DNA of 64,000 nucleotides, from assembly GCF_013362815.1 (NCBI RefSeq), contig NZ_JABFVK010000018.1, forward strand, positions 1-64,000, read 5' to 3'. Under the pieces are notes generated by a model. The model did no database searches and was not told where the DNA came from. It saw only the letters and a program-made list of their open reading frames with translations. Both the position numbers and the translations under genes were made by a program. Below, one piece after another: positions 1 through 8,600 of the stretch; position 1 is the stretch's first letter, and each line of letters starts with the position of its first letter. Source of the DNA: Hamadaea sp. GTDB lineage: Bacteria; Actinomycetota; Actinomycetes; Mycobacteriales; Micromonosporaceae.

Positions 1-38
1 AACAACGAGCCGAACAAAGCCGCAGCCAGAGGACAGGT

Positions 39-611
39 TCACCGAAGGATGTCGTAGCGAACGCGTACAGAACCCTTGTCGAGGTCGTCGATGACGTCGA
101 AGGCAGCCCGGGAAAGGTCCAGGCAGCGGCCGGAGACGTAAGGCCCGCGGTCGTTGATGCGTACGACGACGGACTTTCCGGTGTCCAAACTGGTCACTCG
201 GACGCGCGTGTCGAAGGCGATCGTCTTGCTCGCGGCGGTCAGCGCGTCCGGGTCGAACGTCTCACCGTTCGCGGTCTGCTGCGGCTCGTCGTAGAACGAC
301 GCTCCGCAGGTTCCGCTCGAGACGACGGCGCGCGTCTTGGTCGGGGTGGGTGACGCCTTGGTGGTACGCGTACCGCCGCGCGACGCCGGGGTGGAGCTGG
401 ACCGGCTCGGGGTGGCCGACGGACTGGCCGTAGGACTGGACGATGTAGGCGCCGCAGCGGGAGTCGCAACGGAAGCCGTCGTCGGCAGCGACGTGGGGGT
501 GCCGACGTGCGCGATGGCGGCGGCTCCGCCGGCGATGATCGCAGTGGCGACGACAGCGGTCGTTATGGGAGCGAGGTACCGGCGGGCACCCGGCTTGCTG
601 TGGTTCGACAA
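39..611 (-). CDS. RlpA-like double-psi beta-barrel secreted protein
   Basis: 190 aa. A hydrophobic segment near residues 15-36 (signal peptide or anchor) is followed by a Ser/Thr/Pro/Ala-rich linker to about residue 97, then one RlpA-like double-psi beta-barrel domain (about 99-188). Family motifs visible: TANGETFD, ALTAASKTIAFDTRVRV, VVRINDRGPY and the Arg-Cys-Leu-Asp-Leu-Ser-Arg-Ala-Ala segment. RlpA-type domains bind or cleave peptidoglycan glycan strands; the actinobacterial secreted forms are usually annotated septal-ring lytic transglycosylase-like. The start is TTG at 611, preceded by AAAGG about 8 nt upstream; no better in-frame start precedes the hydrophobic segment. It is monocistronic, with a 165-bp gap to the next gene. 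Exact enzymatic activity is not established from sequence. Confidence 0.85.
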   Translation of the reverse strand: MSNHSKPGARRYLAPITTAVVATAIIAGGAAAIAHVGTPTSLPTTASVATPAAAPTSSSPTASPSATPSRSSSTPASRGGTRTTKASPTPTKTRAVVSSGTCGASFYDEPQQTANGETFDPDALTAASKTIAFDTRVRVTSLDTGKSVVVRINDRGPYVSGRCLDLSRAAFDVIDDLDKGSVRVRYDILR

Positions 612-776
612 GATCCTGACCTTTCGCGGGGGTTCCAGGACAGGCCATCGAACCTAGTCAGGGTGCCGGGTGCCGGGTCAAAAGGATCATGCCCATTGGC
701 CCGGGTATGCCCGTTATTCCCGACCGTTCGACCGAGGCGTACAGGGCCCGGACGTGCCGAAACAGGTCGGAGCCCG

Positions 777-1973
777 CTACGAACCGGCTGGGACCAGCAG
801 CGCGACGCACTCGACGTGGTGGGTGAACGGGAAGCAGTCGAACGCCCGGAGCTGGGCGAGTTCCCAGCCCAGCCCGGCGAAGGTCGCGAGGTCTCGGGCC
901 AGGGCGGCCGGATCACAGGCGACGTAGGACACAGCTCGCGCGCCCGAAGCGGCTACGGCTGTGACCACCTGCTTGCCTGCGCCCGTCCGGGGCGGATCGA
1001 GGACGACGAGATCCACAGGTCCATTGACTGCGGGCTTGCCGCGCCGTGGCGCGAGCGCACGTTCGACCGTCGACTCCAGGATGCGTACGGGCAGCTGGGC
1101 GAGGTTCTGCCGAGCGGCGGCCACGCCGTCGGGAGCCGACTCGACCAAGGTCACCTGGCCGGTGACGCCGAGGTGGTCGGCGAGGGCGGCGGCGAACAGC
1201 CCAGCCCCGCCGTAGAGGTCCCACGCCGTCTCCCCCGGCTTCGGCGCGAGCTGCTCGATCACGGCGTCGGCCAGGGTCTGCGCGGCGGCCGGATGCACCT
1301 GCCAGAAGCCACCGGCGGCGAGGGTGAAGTCGTGCCCGACCGCGCGCTCCACGATCGGCCGGGCCGGATCGGTCACCACGAACGCCGGTTCGCTCGATGG
1401 AGCCACCGTCTCGACGGCATCGGTGGACCACGTCCGGTCCAACACCGGCAGCGCTCGGATCCCGGGGTGGGCGATCATGCAGCGCTCGATCGGGACGACC
1501 TCGTGCGAGCGGTGTTTACGCAGCCCGGCGCGACCCTCTGCGTCCACTGTGTACCGTACGCGGGTGCGCCAGCCGGTGTCGGGTTCGCCATCCGCACCTA
1601 CCGGCGACGGCAACTGCTCTACGCGTACCACTTGATCGAGGTGCGCGAACCGCGCGAGCAGTTCCTGAACGACGGAGGCCTTCCACTGCAATTGCGCGGA
1701 CGGCGAGACGTGCTGGAGGTCGCAACCACCGCAAGCATTGGGGCCGGACCACGGACAGGGCGCCGGTACGCGGTCCGGCGAGGCCTCGAGGATCTCGACG
1801 GCATCAGCCCGGACGTAGCCGCGGTGCACCTCGGTGACCTCGGCGATCACCCGCTCGCCGGGGAGCGCGTGCCGCACGAACAGCACCATGCCCTCATGCC
1901 GGGCGACACAGTGCCCGCCGTGGGCCGGCGCGCCGACGGTGACCTCGACCCGGTCGAGTTCAAGCAGCGTCAT
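777..1973 (-). CDS. TRAM-domain class I SAM-dependent RNA m5U methyltransferase (TrmA/RlmCD family)
   Basis: 398 aa. An N-terminal TRAM-type OB domain (about 1-60) precedes a cysteine cluster CPWSGPNACGGCDLQH typical of the [4Fe-4S] site of the RumA/TrmA family. The C-terminal Rossmann methyltransferase has a SAM motif in AWDLYGGAGLFAAAL, the VVLDPPRTG motif and the catalytic-cysteine motif SYVACDPAALARDL. The family makes 5-methyluridine in 23S rRNA or tRNA; which substrate applies here cannot be told from sequence. The ATG at 1971-1973 overlaps the stop of the upstream transporter gene by 4 bp (ATGA), so the two are translationally coupled. Confidence 0.93.
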   Translation of the reverse strand: MTLLELDRVEVTVGAPAHGGHCVARHEGMVLFVRHALPGERVIAEVTEVHRGYVRADAVEILEASPDRVPAPCPWSGPNACGGCDLQHVSPSAQLQWKASVVQELLARFAHLDQVVRVEQLPSPVGADGEPDTGWRTRVRYTVDAEGRAGLRKHRSHEVVPIERCMIAHPGIRALPVLDRTWSTDAVETVAPSSEPAFVVTDPARPIVERAVGHDFTLAAGGFWQVHPAAAQTLADAVIEQLAPKPGETAWDLYGGAGLFAAALADHLGVTGQVTLVESAPDGVAAARQNLAQLPVRILESTVERALAPRRGKPAVNGPVDLVVLDPPRTGAGKQVVTAVAASGARAVSYVACDPAALARDLATFAGLGWELAQLRAFDCFPFTHHVECVALLVPAGS

Positions 1974-4012
1974 AGCACCGAGGCGTCGTCGGGCGATCGT
2001 TCGCCGCGCGTGGGCCCGAGCGCGGTACGCCGGTCGAAGCGATCGAGGTTCTTCGACGCGGTCGATGAGAGCTGCCAGGGCACGCTGGTGACCATGACGC
2101 CCGGCTCGAAGAGCAGCCGGGCCTTCAGCCGGAGCGCGGACTGGTTGTGCAGCAGGTTCTCCCACCAGTGACCGACGACGTACTCGGGGATGTAGACGGT
2201 GACGATGTCGCGTGGCGCGTCCTCGCGCTGCCGCTTGACGTACTCGATGATCGGCCGGGTGATCTCGCGATAGGGCGAGTCGATCACGGTCAGCGGCAGG
2301 CTGATGCCGCGGCGATCCCACTCGTCCTGAATGTGGCGGGTGTCGGCGGTGTCCACATTGACCGTCAGCGCGGTCAGCGTGTCGGGCCGGGAGGCCTTGG
2401 CGTACGCCAGCGCCCGCAGCGTCGGCATGTGCAACTTCGACACCAGGACGATCGCGTGGTTGCGGGCCGGCAGGATCGGCTTCTCCTCGGTCGGTTCCAG
2501 CTCCCGGGCGACGCGGTCGTAGTGCTTGCGGATGGCGACCATCAGCGCGTAGATCACCGCCATCGCCGCGATCGAGATCCAGGCGCCCTTGGTGAACTTC
2601 GTGACCAGGACCAGGATCAGCACGAAGCCGGTCAGGATCATGCCGAACGTGTTGATCGCCCGCGAGCGCTTCATCTTCGCGCGTACGCCGGGATCGCGTT
2701 CGGTTCGCAGGAGCCGGTTCCAGTGCCGGATCATGCCGGTCTGCGACAGCGTGAACGACACGAACACGCCCACGATGTAGAGCTGGATCAGCTTGGTGGT
2801 CTCCGCCCGGAAGGCCACGACCAGCACCGCCGCCGCGGCCGCCAGGAAGACGATGCCGTTGGAGAAGGCCAGCCGGTCGCCCCGGGTGTGCAGCTGCCGC
2901 GGCAGGAACCGGTCCTGGGCCAGGATCGAGCCGAGCACCGGGAAGCCGTTGAACGCCGTATTGGCCGCGAGGACGAGGATCAGCGCGGTCATCGTCAGCA
3001 CGATGAAGTAGCCGAACCGGAAGTCGCCGAAGACCGTCTCGGCCAGCTGCGCGGTGACCGTCGGCTGCTTGGTGAAGGGCGCGGTGCCCTCGATCTGGCT
3101 CTCGGCGCACCCGATCGCCGGGTTGACCTCGAAACACTCGACGTACTGCAGCTTGGTCGCCCGCGCCAGCAGGATGATGCCGGCCATCATGGCGATCGAG
3201 ATCGAGCCGAGCAGCAGCAGCGTGGTCGCCGCGTTCCTCGACTTCGGCGGCTTGAACGCCGGTACGCCGTTGGAGATCGCCTCGACACCGGTCAACGCGG
3301 CACAGCCCGAGGAGAACGCCCGGACCAGCAGGAAGACGAAGGCGAAGCCGGCGCCCACGTACAGCCCGTGCTCCGGCTTGATCGTCATGTCGGCACTGGG
3401 CGCCCGCAGATCCTGGCCGGCGACGAAGATCCGCCAGACGCCGACGATGATCATGACGCCGATCGCCACCATGAACGCGTACGTGGGCACGGCGAAGGCG
3501 CTGCCCGCCTCCCGGATGCCCCGCAGGTTCATCGCGGTGAGCACGGCGATCAGAATCACCGCGACGCCCACCTTGTGCTCGCCGACATATCCGATCATGT
3601 CACCGAGGGCGTCCACGCCGGACGAGATCGACACCGCGACGGTCAAGACGTAGTCCACAAGCAGCGCGCTGGCGACCGTCAGGCCGAACTTGGACCCCAG
3701 GTTCACCGTGGCGACCTCGTAGTCACCGCCACCCGACGGGTACGCGTGCACGTTCTGCCGGTAGGAGGCGACCACCGTCACCATCACCACCGCGACGGCG
3801 AGCGCAATCCACGGCGAGTACAGGAACGCCGCCGCACCCGCCGCCGACAACGTCAACAGGATCTCGGCCGGGGCGTACGCGACCGAAGACAACGCGTCGG
3901 AGGCGAACACCGGCAGCGCGATCCGCTTCGGCAGCAGCGTGTGATGCAGCCGGTCCGAGCGGAACGGTCGACCCAGGAGCAGGCGTTTCAGCACGGACGT
4001 CGGGTTCGGCAC
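1970..4012 (-). CDS. KimA-like APC-superfamily potassium transporter
   Basis: 680 aa, GTG start. About twelve hydrophobic segments (residues about 35-490) begin after the conserved ALPVFASDALSSVAYAP stretch; YPSGGGDYEVA is the substrate-site signature of the KimA/YdaO group of the APC superfamily. A soluble C-terminal domain of roughly 180 residues (beginning near ILPARNHAIVLVSKLH) is the USP-like cytoplasmic domain which in KimA controls transport and can bind c-di-AMP. Known role: proton-coupled high-affinity K+ uptake. Context supports this: the divergent neighbours are two TrkA-type K+ regulatory subunits. Followed by an overlapping RNA methyltransferase gene. The potassium assignment rests on family resemblance and neighbours, not on a search. 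Confidence 0.85.
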   Translation of the reverse strand: MPNPTSVLKRLLLGRPFRSDRLHHTLLPKRIALPVFASDALSSVAYAPAEILLTLSAAGAAAFLYSPWIALAVAVVMVTVVASYRQNVHAYPSGGGDYEVATVNLGSKFGLTVASALLVDYVLTVAVSISSGVDALGDMIGYVGEHKVGVAVILIAVLTAMNLRGIREAGSAFAVPTYAFMVAIGVMIIVGVWRIFVAGQDLRAPSADMTIKPEHGLYVGAGFAFVFLLVRAFSSGCAALTGVEAISNGVPAFKPPKSRNAATTLLLLGSISIAMMAGIILLARATKLQYVECFEVNPAIGCAESQIEGTAPFTKQPTVTAQLAETVFGDFRFGYFIVLTMTALILVLAANTAFNGFPVLGSILAQDRFLPRQLHTRGDRLAFSNGIVFLAAAAAVLVVAFRAETTKLIQLYIVGVFVSFTLSQTGMIRHWNRLLRTERDPGVRAKMKRSRAINTFGMILTGFVLILVLVTKFTKGAWISIAAMAVIYALMVAIRKHYDRVARELEPTEEKPILPARNHAIVLVSKLHMPTLRALAYAKASRPDTLTALTVNVDTADTRHIQDEWDRRGISLPLTVIDSPYREITRPIIEYVKRQREDAPRDIVTVYIPEYVVGHWWENLLHNQSALRLKARLLFEPGVMVTSVPWQLSSTASKNLDRFDRRTALGPTRGERSPDDASVL

Positions 4013-4084
4013 ACCCGCAGCCTACGGCCCTTTCCTTTGCTGCACCGCCCAGGGCGGCTCGCGTGCCGCGCCCACGCTTCCGCA

Positions 4085-4138
4085 GGGTGGCCCGGTGCGG
4101 CTCGGGCGTTCCGTGGCGGGTGGCCCGGTGCGGCTCGG
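4085..4138. repeat. 21-bp direct repeat in the kimA/trkA divergent promoter region
   Basis: Two exact copies of a 21-bp sequence beginning GGGTGGCCCGGTGCGG lie at 4085-4105 and 4118-4138, spaced 33 bp (about three helical turns). They sit in the 169-bp gap between the divergent KimA-like and TrkA genes. They could be tandem regulator sites or simply a local duplication; nothing in the sequence decides. Confidence 0.7.
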
Positions 4139-4181
4139 CCGGATGTGGCACGCTCAGATCAACAGCGACAGGAGGCGCCGG

Positions 4182-4844
4182 GTGCATATCGTGATCATGG
4201 GCTGCGGACGGGTGGGGTCCACCGTCGCGCACAGCCTGGAGAGCCGAGGCCACTCGGTGGCCGTCATCGACCAGGACGGCGACGCGTTCCGCCGCCTCCC
4301 GGCCGACTTCTCCGGGATCACCGTGACCGGGGTCGGCTTCGACCGCGAGGTCCTGATCCAGGCCGGGATCGAACGGGCCGACTGCTTCGCCGCCGTGTCC
4401 AGCGGAGACAACTCCAACATCATCTCGGCCCGGCTGGCCCGGGAGACGTTCGGCGTACCGAACGTGGTGGCGCGCATCTACGACCAGAACCGCGCCGAGG
4501 TCTATGAGCGCCTGGGCATCCCGACCGTCGCCACGGTGCGGTGGACCGCCATGCGTGTCGTCCGGCATCTGCTCCCCGAGGACACCGGCGAGGTCTGGCG
4601 CGACCCGACGAGCGTCGTGTCGATCGTCGAAGCGCCGCTGCACGCGGACTGGATCGGCCGGCCGCTCTCCGCGATCGAGGAGGCCTCCGGCACGCGCGCG
4701 GCGTACGTCATGCGCTTCGGACTGGGCATCCTGCCCACCGTCTCGACCGTCCTCCAGGACGGCGATCAGCTGTTCATGCTGGTCACCGACGAGATCGCGG
4801 CGGCTGTCCGCAAGGTCACCGGCTCCGCCCCCACCGCACACTGA
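4182..4844 (+). CDS. TrkA-family potassium uptake regulatory protein (first of two)
   Basis: 220 aa with GTG start at 4182, chosen because AGGAGG lies about 7 nt upstream and the protein then begins directly with the Rossmann fold motif HIVIMGCGRVGSTVAHSL. An RCK_N (NAD(H)-binding) domain spans about 1-125; an RCK_C (ligand-binding) domain spans about 140-215. TrkA/KtrA-type RCK proteins gate K+ channels or transporters at the inner face of the membrane; some bind c-di-AMP through RCK_C. No TrkH/KtrB pore gene is in the window. It is followed after 9 bp by a second RCK gene and stands divergent from a KimA-like K+ transporter, as in the two-gene CeoB/CeoC arrangement of mycobacteria. Confidence 0.92.
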   Translation: MHIVIMGCGRVGSTVAHSLESRGHSVAVIDQDGDAFRRLPADFSGITVTGVGFDREVLIQAGIERADCFAAVSSGDNSNIISARLARETFGVPNVVARIYDQNRAEVYERLGIPTVATVRWTAMRVVRHLLPEDTGEVWRDPTSVVSIVEAPLHADWIGRPLSAIEEASGTRAAYVMRFGLGILPTVSTVLQDGDQLFMLVTDEIAAAVRKVTGSAPTAH

Positions 4845-4853
4845 GGAGTCCGC

Positions 4854-5513
4854 ATGCGCGTCGCCATCGCCGGAGCCGGCAACGTCGGCCGCTCGATCGC
4901 CCAGGAGCTGGTCGAGAACGGCCACCAGGTCCTGCTGATCGAAAAACTGCCCAAGATGTTGCGGCCGGAACGCGTACCGGCCGCGGAGTGGGCCCTCGCC
5001 GACGCCTGCGAGCTGTCCAGCCTCCAGGAGCTCGACATCGCCAGCTGTGACGTCGTGGTCGCGGCGACCGGCGATGACAAGGTGAACCTGGTCGTGTCGC
5101 TGCTGGCCAAGACCGAGTTCGCGGTCGCCCGGGTCGTCGCCCGGGTCAACCGGGCCGAGAACGAGTGGCTGTTCACCGAGCAGTGGGGGGTGGACGTCTC
5201 CGTCAGCAAGCCACGCCTGATGGCCGCGCTGGTCGAGGAAGCGGTCACGGTCGGCGACCTGGTCCGGCTGATGACCTTCCGGCAGGGCGAGGCCAATCTG
5301 GTCGAGATCACCCTGCCGTCGACCGCGCCCTACGTCGGGCGACCGGTCCGCGAAGTCCCGCTGCCGCCGGACTCCGCCCTGGTCGCGATCGTGCGGGGAC
5401 GCCGGGTCATCGCGCCGAGTCCCGACGACCCGATCGAGTCGGGCGACGAACTCATCTTCGTGTGCACGGCCGCTGTCGAGGAACAGGTACGCGCGACGCT
5501 GCTGGGCGTTTGA
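4854..5513 (+). CDS. TrkA-family potassium uptake regulatory protein (second of two)
   Basis: 219 aa. The N-terminus MRVAIAGAGNVGRSIAQEL is the glycine-rich nucleotide-binding loop of an RCK_N domain; the conserved Asp at the end of beta-4 is present in ASCDVVVAATGDDKVN. The RCK_C domain occupies about 135-218. GAGG is upstream of the ATG and the gene is 9 bp after the first trkA, so they form an operon and probably a hetero-oligomeric gating ring. A strong palindrome follows the stop codon. Confidence 0.92.
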   Translation: MRVAIAGAGNVGRSIAQELVENGHQVLLIEKLPKMLRPERVPAAEWALADACELSSLQELDIASCDVVVAATGDDKVNLVVSLLAKTEFAVARVVARVNRAENEWLFTEQWGVDVSVSKPRLMAALVEEAVTVGDLVRLMTFRQGEANLVEITLPSTAPYVGRPVREVPLPPDSALVAIVRGRRVIAPSPDDPIESGDELIFVCTAAVEEQVRATLLGV

Positions 5514-5522
5514 CGGTTCAGT

Positions 5523-5590
5523 TGCAGATCACGGTTACGCGTGCTTCCTGAATCCACCAGGCGCGGAAGCGTGCGTAACCGTGATCTGCA
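5523..5590. repeat. Palindromic repeat family B, copy 1
   Basis: Perfect 18-bp inverted arms, TGCAGATCACGGTTACGC at 5523-5540 and its reverse complement at 5573-5590, with a partly paired interior (GCTTCC/GGAAGC). It lies in the gap between the convergent trkA and DUF3159 genes, so it can act as a bidirectional terminator. A second copy with almost the same arms is at 53863-53937, also between convergent genes, which argues for a dispersed REP-like family. Confidence 0.85.
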
Positions 5591-5604
5591 GAAGGTCTGC
5601 GGGG

Positions 5605-6312
5605 TCAGGCGGCGTCAGCGGCGCGGATACGCCGGACGGCGTACACCGTGAGCGCCAGGAGCAGTAGGTAAGGCGGGTAGCCGAGGACGATCCGGGCGAT
5701 GCCCAGGGCGACGTCGGCGTGCGCCAGGTAGAGCAGGTACTGCAGGCCGGCCTTGATGATGTAGGTGGCCGCCCACAGCACGGTCAGCCAGGCGAACGCC
5801 CGGACCAGCCGGGGTTCGGCCCGCCAGCCCTTCTTGCCGCCGTCCGCGACGACGGAGTAGATCCAGCCGACCAACGGCTGCCGGAAGACCACCGAGGCCA
5901 GCAGCGCGATGCCGTAGCAGAGGCTGTAGATGATCCCGGGCAGGTAGAACGAGCGCTCTTCGCCGGACCGCCAGGCCAGGATCGCGCCGAGCGCGATGCC
6001 GACGAGCCCGTTGATCGCGAACCGCACCGGCTTGCCCTGCGCCAGCCGCCATCCGGCCAAGCCGACCGCCACCCCGACGGACGCGATGATGGCCAGCTTG
6101 AGGGCGGGCTTGTCGCCGAGCGCGGTGAAGCTCCCGTCCGGCACGACGGCGTCGAAGATCATGTTGGCGATGATGAAGACGAGCACCGGGATGCCGGACT
6201 CGACCAGCCCACGCCAGCCCCCGAGCTGCTCGGCCATCTGCTCCGACAAGGGCGGCAGCTTCTCCGGGTCACGTTCGTCGGTCACGACCGGTCCACGCGC
6301 GTCATCGGTCAT
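5605..6312 (-). CDS. DUF3159 family integral membrane protein
   Basis: 235 aa. A charged N-terminal 35 residues (LPPLSEQMAEQLGGWRGLVESGIPVLVF is the family opening) is followed by about six hydrophobic segments. Conserved features of DUF3159 include RQPLVGWIYSVVADGGKKGWRAEPRLVRAFAWLTVLWA and the closing GYPPYLLLLALTVYAVRRI. Function is unknown. The gene is 7 bp downstream of an OB-fold protein gene, inside the conserved actinobacterial block dut-DUF3710-OB-fold-DUF3159-trkA. Confidence 0.88.
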   Translation of the reverse strand: MTDDARGPVVTDERDPEKLPPLSEQMAEQLGGWRGLVESGIPVLVFIIANMIFDAVVPDGSFTALGDKPALKLAIIASVGVAVGLAGWRLAQGKPVRFAINGLVGIALGAILAWRSGEERSFYLPGIIYSLCYGIALLASVVFRQPLVGWIYSVVADGGKKGWRAEPRLVRAFAWLTVLWAATYIIKAGLQYLLYLAHADVALGIARIVLGYPPYLLLLALTVYAVRRIRAADAA

Positions 6313-6319
6313 CGGTGCC

Positions 6320-6718
6320 TCACTTCGGGGCGTCGAGCGAATAGTGCGGGTTGTAGATGACCTTGCGGCCGTCCCGGACGGCGACGCGCCCGGCGGCGGT
6401 CAGCGCCCGGCCCGGTTCGATGCCGGCGATGTGCCGCCGACCGAGGAAGACAAGGGTCACGACGTCTGTGCCGTCGTAGAGCTCCGCCTCCAGGGTCGGC
6501 AGGTTCGTCCGCGGCGTGTAGACCACGGTACGCAGTCGGCCCGACAGCTTCACGAGCTCGCCGCGGCGTACGCGGTCGGCGCAGACGCAGTCGGCCTTGG
6601 CGCTCTCCCGCCGGACCTCCTCCGACTCGAGCTCTTGATCACTCGCGGTGAATTTCCGCAGGAAACGCCGTAGACCGGACGCCTCCGGCTGGGACTGATG
6701 ATCCTCGACGGCCGCCAT
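6320..6718 (-). CDS. OB-fold nucleic-acid-binding protein
   Basis: 132 aa from ATG at 6718; a TTG start at 6742 (140 aa) is also open. The C-terminal two thirds form an OB fold of the tRNA-anticodon/RecG-wedge type: GELVKLSGRLRTVVYTP, EAELYDGTDVVTLVFLGRR, IAGIEPGRALTAAGRV, KVIYNPHYSL. The N-terminal 45 residues are charged (FLRKFTASDQELESEEVRRES). Conserved in actinobacteria between DUF3710 and DUF3159 genes; probably binds nucleic acid, but no specific role is known to me. Confidence 0.85.
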   Translation of the reverse strand: MAAVEDHQSQPEASGLRRFLRKFTASDQELESEEVRRESAKADCVCADRVRRGELVKLSGRLRTVVYTPRTNLPTLEAELYDGTDVVTLVFLGRRHIAGIEPGRALTAAGRVAVRDGRKVIYNPHYSLDAPK

Positions 6719-6774
6719 GACCCCGTCGTCACACCCTCTCAAGCATCAATGCGACTTCTCTAGCGTACGTCGAT

Positions 6775-7512
6775 TCATGCCCGGCGGGGCCGGGGCGAGG
6801 GCTTGCGCTTTTCCTCGCCACCCGGAGTGGCGGTAATGGCGGGCTCCCCGTCGGTGGCGGCCTGAGCGGCGGCCGCGTCGGCCATCTCCCGGGGGAGGCG
6901 TAGCAACAGCGGCTCCCGGACCGGCTTGGCCTCCGGTCCCCGGGCCACCACGAGGCCCTGGAGGCACTCGACGAGGGGCTCTGCGGTGCCCGGGTCGATC
7001 GCGGCCGGGCCCTGATAGACGCCGCGCACCATCCAGCGCGGCCCGTCCACGCCGACGAAGCGCAGATCGGTCAGGCCGTCCGGCGTACGCACGCGGGCGC
7101 GCAGCTCGGTGCCGTAGTCGCCGGGCTCCTCCTCGGCTGCCACACCGTCGTCGAACAACGACTTGCGGATCTCTCCGCGTACCTCGTCCCAGATGCCTTC
7201 GCCCCGGGGGGCGGCGAAGACGCCGAGCTGCAGGGCGCTGTCGCCGTACACGAGGACCACCTGCTGGATGATCCCCTCGGCGTCGGCCTGCACCCGCAGG
7301 TCCACGCCGTCGATCGCCGGGACGAGCAGTGCGCCGAGATCGAGCCGGGCCACCCCCTCGGGCGCCTCCGACTGGTCGTAGGGGCCGACCGGGCCCGACG
7401 GCTCGCCGAACTCCGCCGGGAGGTCGTCGGCGTCAGCCGGGGTACGGCGTTCCGCGCCGCGCCGCGGAGCGTCGGCCTTCGCGTGTCGGCCGCTGCGCTG
7501 GCGGGAGAACAT
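6775..7512 (-). CDS. DUF3710 family protein
   Basis: About 245 aa. A basic, low-complexity N-terminus leads into the DUF3710 core (about residues 50-215): VARLDLGALLVPAIDGVDLRVQ, VYGDSALQLGVFAAPR, GIWDEVRGEIRKSL and FVGVDGPRWMVRGVYQG are recognisable family blocks. The tail is Lys/Arg/Pro-rich. Function unknown. ATG at 7512 overlaps the dut stop codon; a GTG immediately upstream (7515), 7 nt after GGAAAGG, is an equally good start. Coupled to dut. Confidence 0.88.
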   Translation of the reverse strand: MFSRQRSGRHAKADAPRRGAERRTPADADDLPAEFGEPSGPVGPYDQSEAPEGVARLDLGALLVPAIDGVDLRVQADAEGIIQQVVLVYGDSALQLGVFAAPRGEGIWDEVRGEIRKSLFDDGVAAEEEPGDYGTELRARVRTPDGLTDLRFVGVDGPRWMVRGVYQGPAAIDPGTAEPLVECLQGLVVARGPEAKPVREPLLLRLPREMADAAAAQAATDGEPAITATPGGEEKRKPSPRPRRA

Positions 7513-8012
7513 CACTGCATCGCCTTTCCGATCGGGGCGCCGGTGACACTACCGGCCGCGAGCGCGGCGTGACCACCCGTCGAACCGTGGCCGCCGTCGC
7601 CGCGTACCGACTCCGGCAGCTCCTGGACGAGATGGAACGCGGCCCTCTCTACCCGTTGTACAACAAGCTGGGCGATCCGGTCACCTCGAGCGACGTGCGC
7701 GGTGTTCCGGGGGTCGTGGTTGATGAGATTGACGAGGATTTCGCCCCGATAGCCCGCGTCGACCGTGCCGGGGGCGTTCAGCACCGTGAGACCGAGTTTC
7801 GCGGCGAGCCCCGAGCGCGGGTGGACGAGCCCGACGAAGCCCTCGGGCAGCGCCACCGCCACCCCCGTACGCACCATGCGCCGTTCGCCTGGGGCGAGCG
7901 TCACATCCTCGGCCGCCACGAGATCGGCGCCGGCGTCGCCGGGGTGGGCGTACGCCGGGAGCGGCAGATCGGCGTCGAGCAGGCGCACGGCGATCTCAAC
8001 CTGACTGGTCAT
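7512..8012 (-). CDS. dut: dUTP diphosphatase
   Basis: 166 aa. Trimeric dUTPase motifs are present in order: [12 protein letters not shown] (motif 1), [19 protein letters not shown] (motifs 2 and 3, with PRSGLA), [14 protein letters not shown] (motif 3, catalytic Asp and uracil-pocket Tyr) and, near the C-terminus, [12 protein letters not shown] (motif 5, the Arg/Gly-rich lid). Converts dUTP to dUMP, keeping uracil out of DNA and feeding dTMP synthesis. GGAGG precedes the ATG by about 8 nt. Divergent from a DUF3093 gene; coupled to the downstream DUF3710 gene. Confidence 0.97.
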   Translation of the reverse strand: MTSQVEIAVRLLDADLPLPAYAHPGDAGADLVAAEDVTLAPGERRMVRTGVAVALPEGFVGLVHPRSGLAAKLGLTVLNAPGTVDAGYRGEILVNLINHDPRNTAHVARGDRIAQLVVQRVERAAFHLVQELPESVRGDGGHGSTGGHAALAAGSVTGAPIGKAMQ

Positions 8013-8080
8013 TGCTTGAACCTCCGGGGGAAGGACCTTACCGAGTGCTCACCTGCGGCACGCGCGTACCCTCGGTCACC

Positions 8081-8587
8081 ATGGCACCCGCACGGACAAC
8101 GGCGACACCCCGTCTCACGGAACGGCTCACCGTCCCCTGGTGGTGGTGGCCGCTGGGCGGTGCGCTCGCCGCGCTCGCCGCGGGTGAGATCGGCCTCGGC
8201 GCGCCGGGTCCGCGGGGCTGGGCGCCGTTCGCCGTGTTGCTGCCGCTGACCGCCGCGCTGCTGCTGTGGTTCTCCCGTCTGCGTCTGCGGGTGGCAGACA
8301 ACGAGAGCGGTCCGGAGTTCGAGATCACCTTCGGCAACGACCGGGCTCACCTGCCGTTGAGCGCCATCCGCGAAGTCGTCGCACTGGACGCCTCCGGCCG
8401 GGCCGACCTGCTCGGCCCGTACGCCGACCCCGATGCCTTCGTCGTCCTGCGCCCCTGGATCGGGACGGCGGTGCAGATCGTCCTCGACGATCCGGCCGAC
8501 CCCACGCCCTACTGGCTGGTCTCGACGCGCCGCCCGGTGAAGCTGGCCGAGGCGCTCCGCGAACGGCTGTCCGCCAAGACGGCCTGA
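8081..8587 (+). CDS. DUF3093 family membrane protein
   Basis: 168 aa from ATG at 8081. Two hydrophobic segments near residues 17-60 are preceded by LTVPWWWWPLGG, the Trp-rich opening typical of DUF3093. A soluble C-terminal part follows, with WIGTAVQIVLDDPADPTPYWLVSTRRPVKLAEAL as the conserved block. Function unknown. The gene is divergent from dut with a gap of 68 bp; no clear Shine-Dalgarno precedes this ATG, so leaderless translation or an upstream start is possible. Confidence 0.85.
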   Translation: MAPARTTATPRLTERLTVPWWWWPLGGALAALAAGEIGLGAPGPRGWAPFAVLLPLTAALLLWFSRLRLRVADNESGPEFEITFGNDRAHLPLSAIREVVALDASGRADLLGPYADPDAFVVLRPWIGTAVQIVLDDPADPTPYWLVSTRRPVKLAEALRERLSAKTA

Positions 8588-8600
8588 GCCCACCCGGCGG

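Noticed and set aside
612-776. c-di-AMP (ydaO) riboswitch before the RlpA-like gene
   Set aside because: Such switches precede many actinobacterial wall hydrolase genes, but the conserved riboswitch segments are not recognisable here.
2147-4507. 786-codon plus-strand open frame
   Set aside because: Antisense to the KimA-like and methyltransferase genes; charged low-complexity translation (Asp, Arg, Gly, His) typical of high-GC shadow frames.
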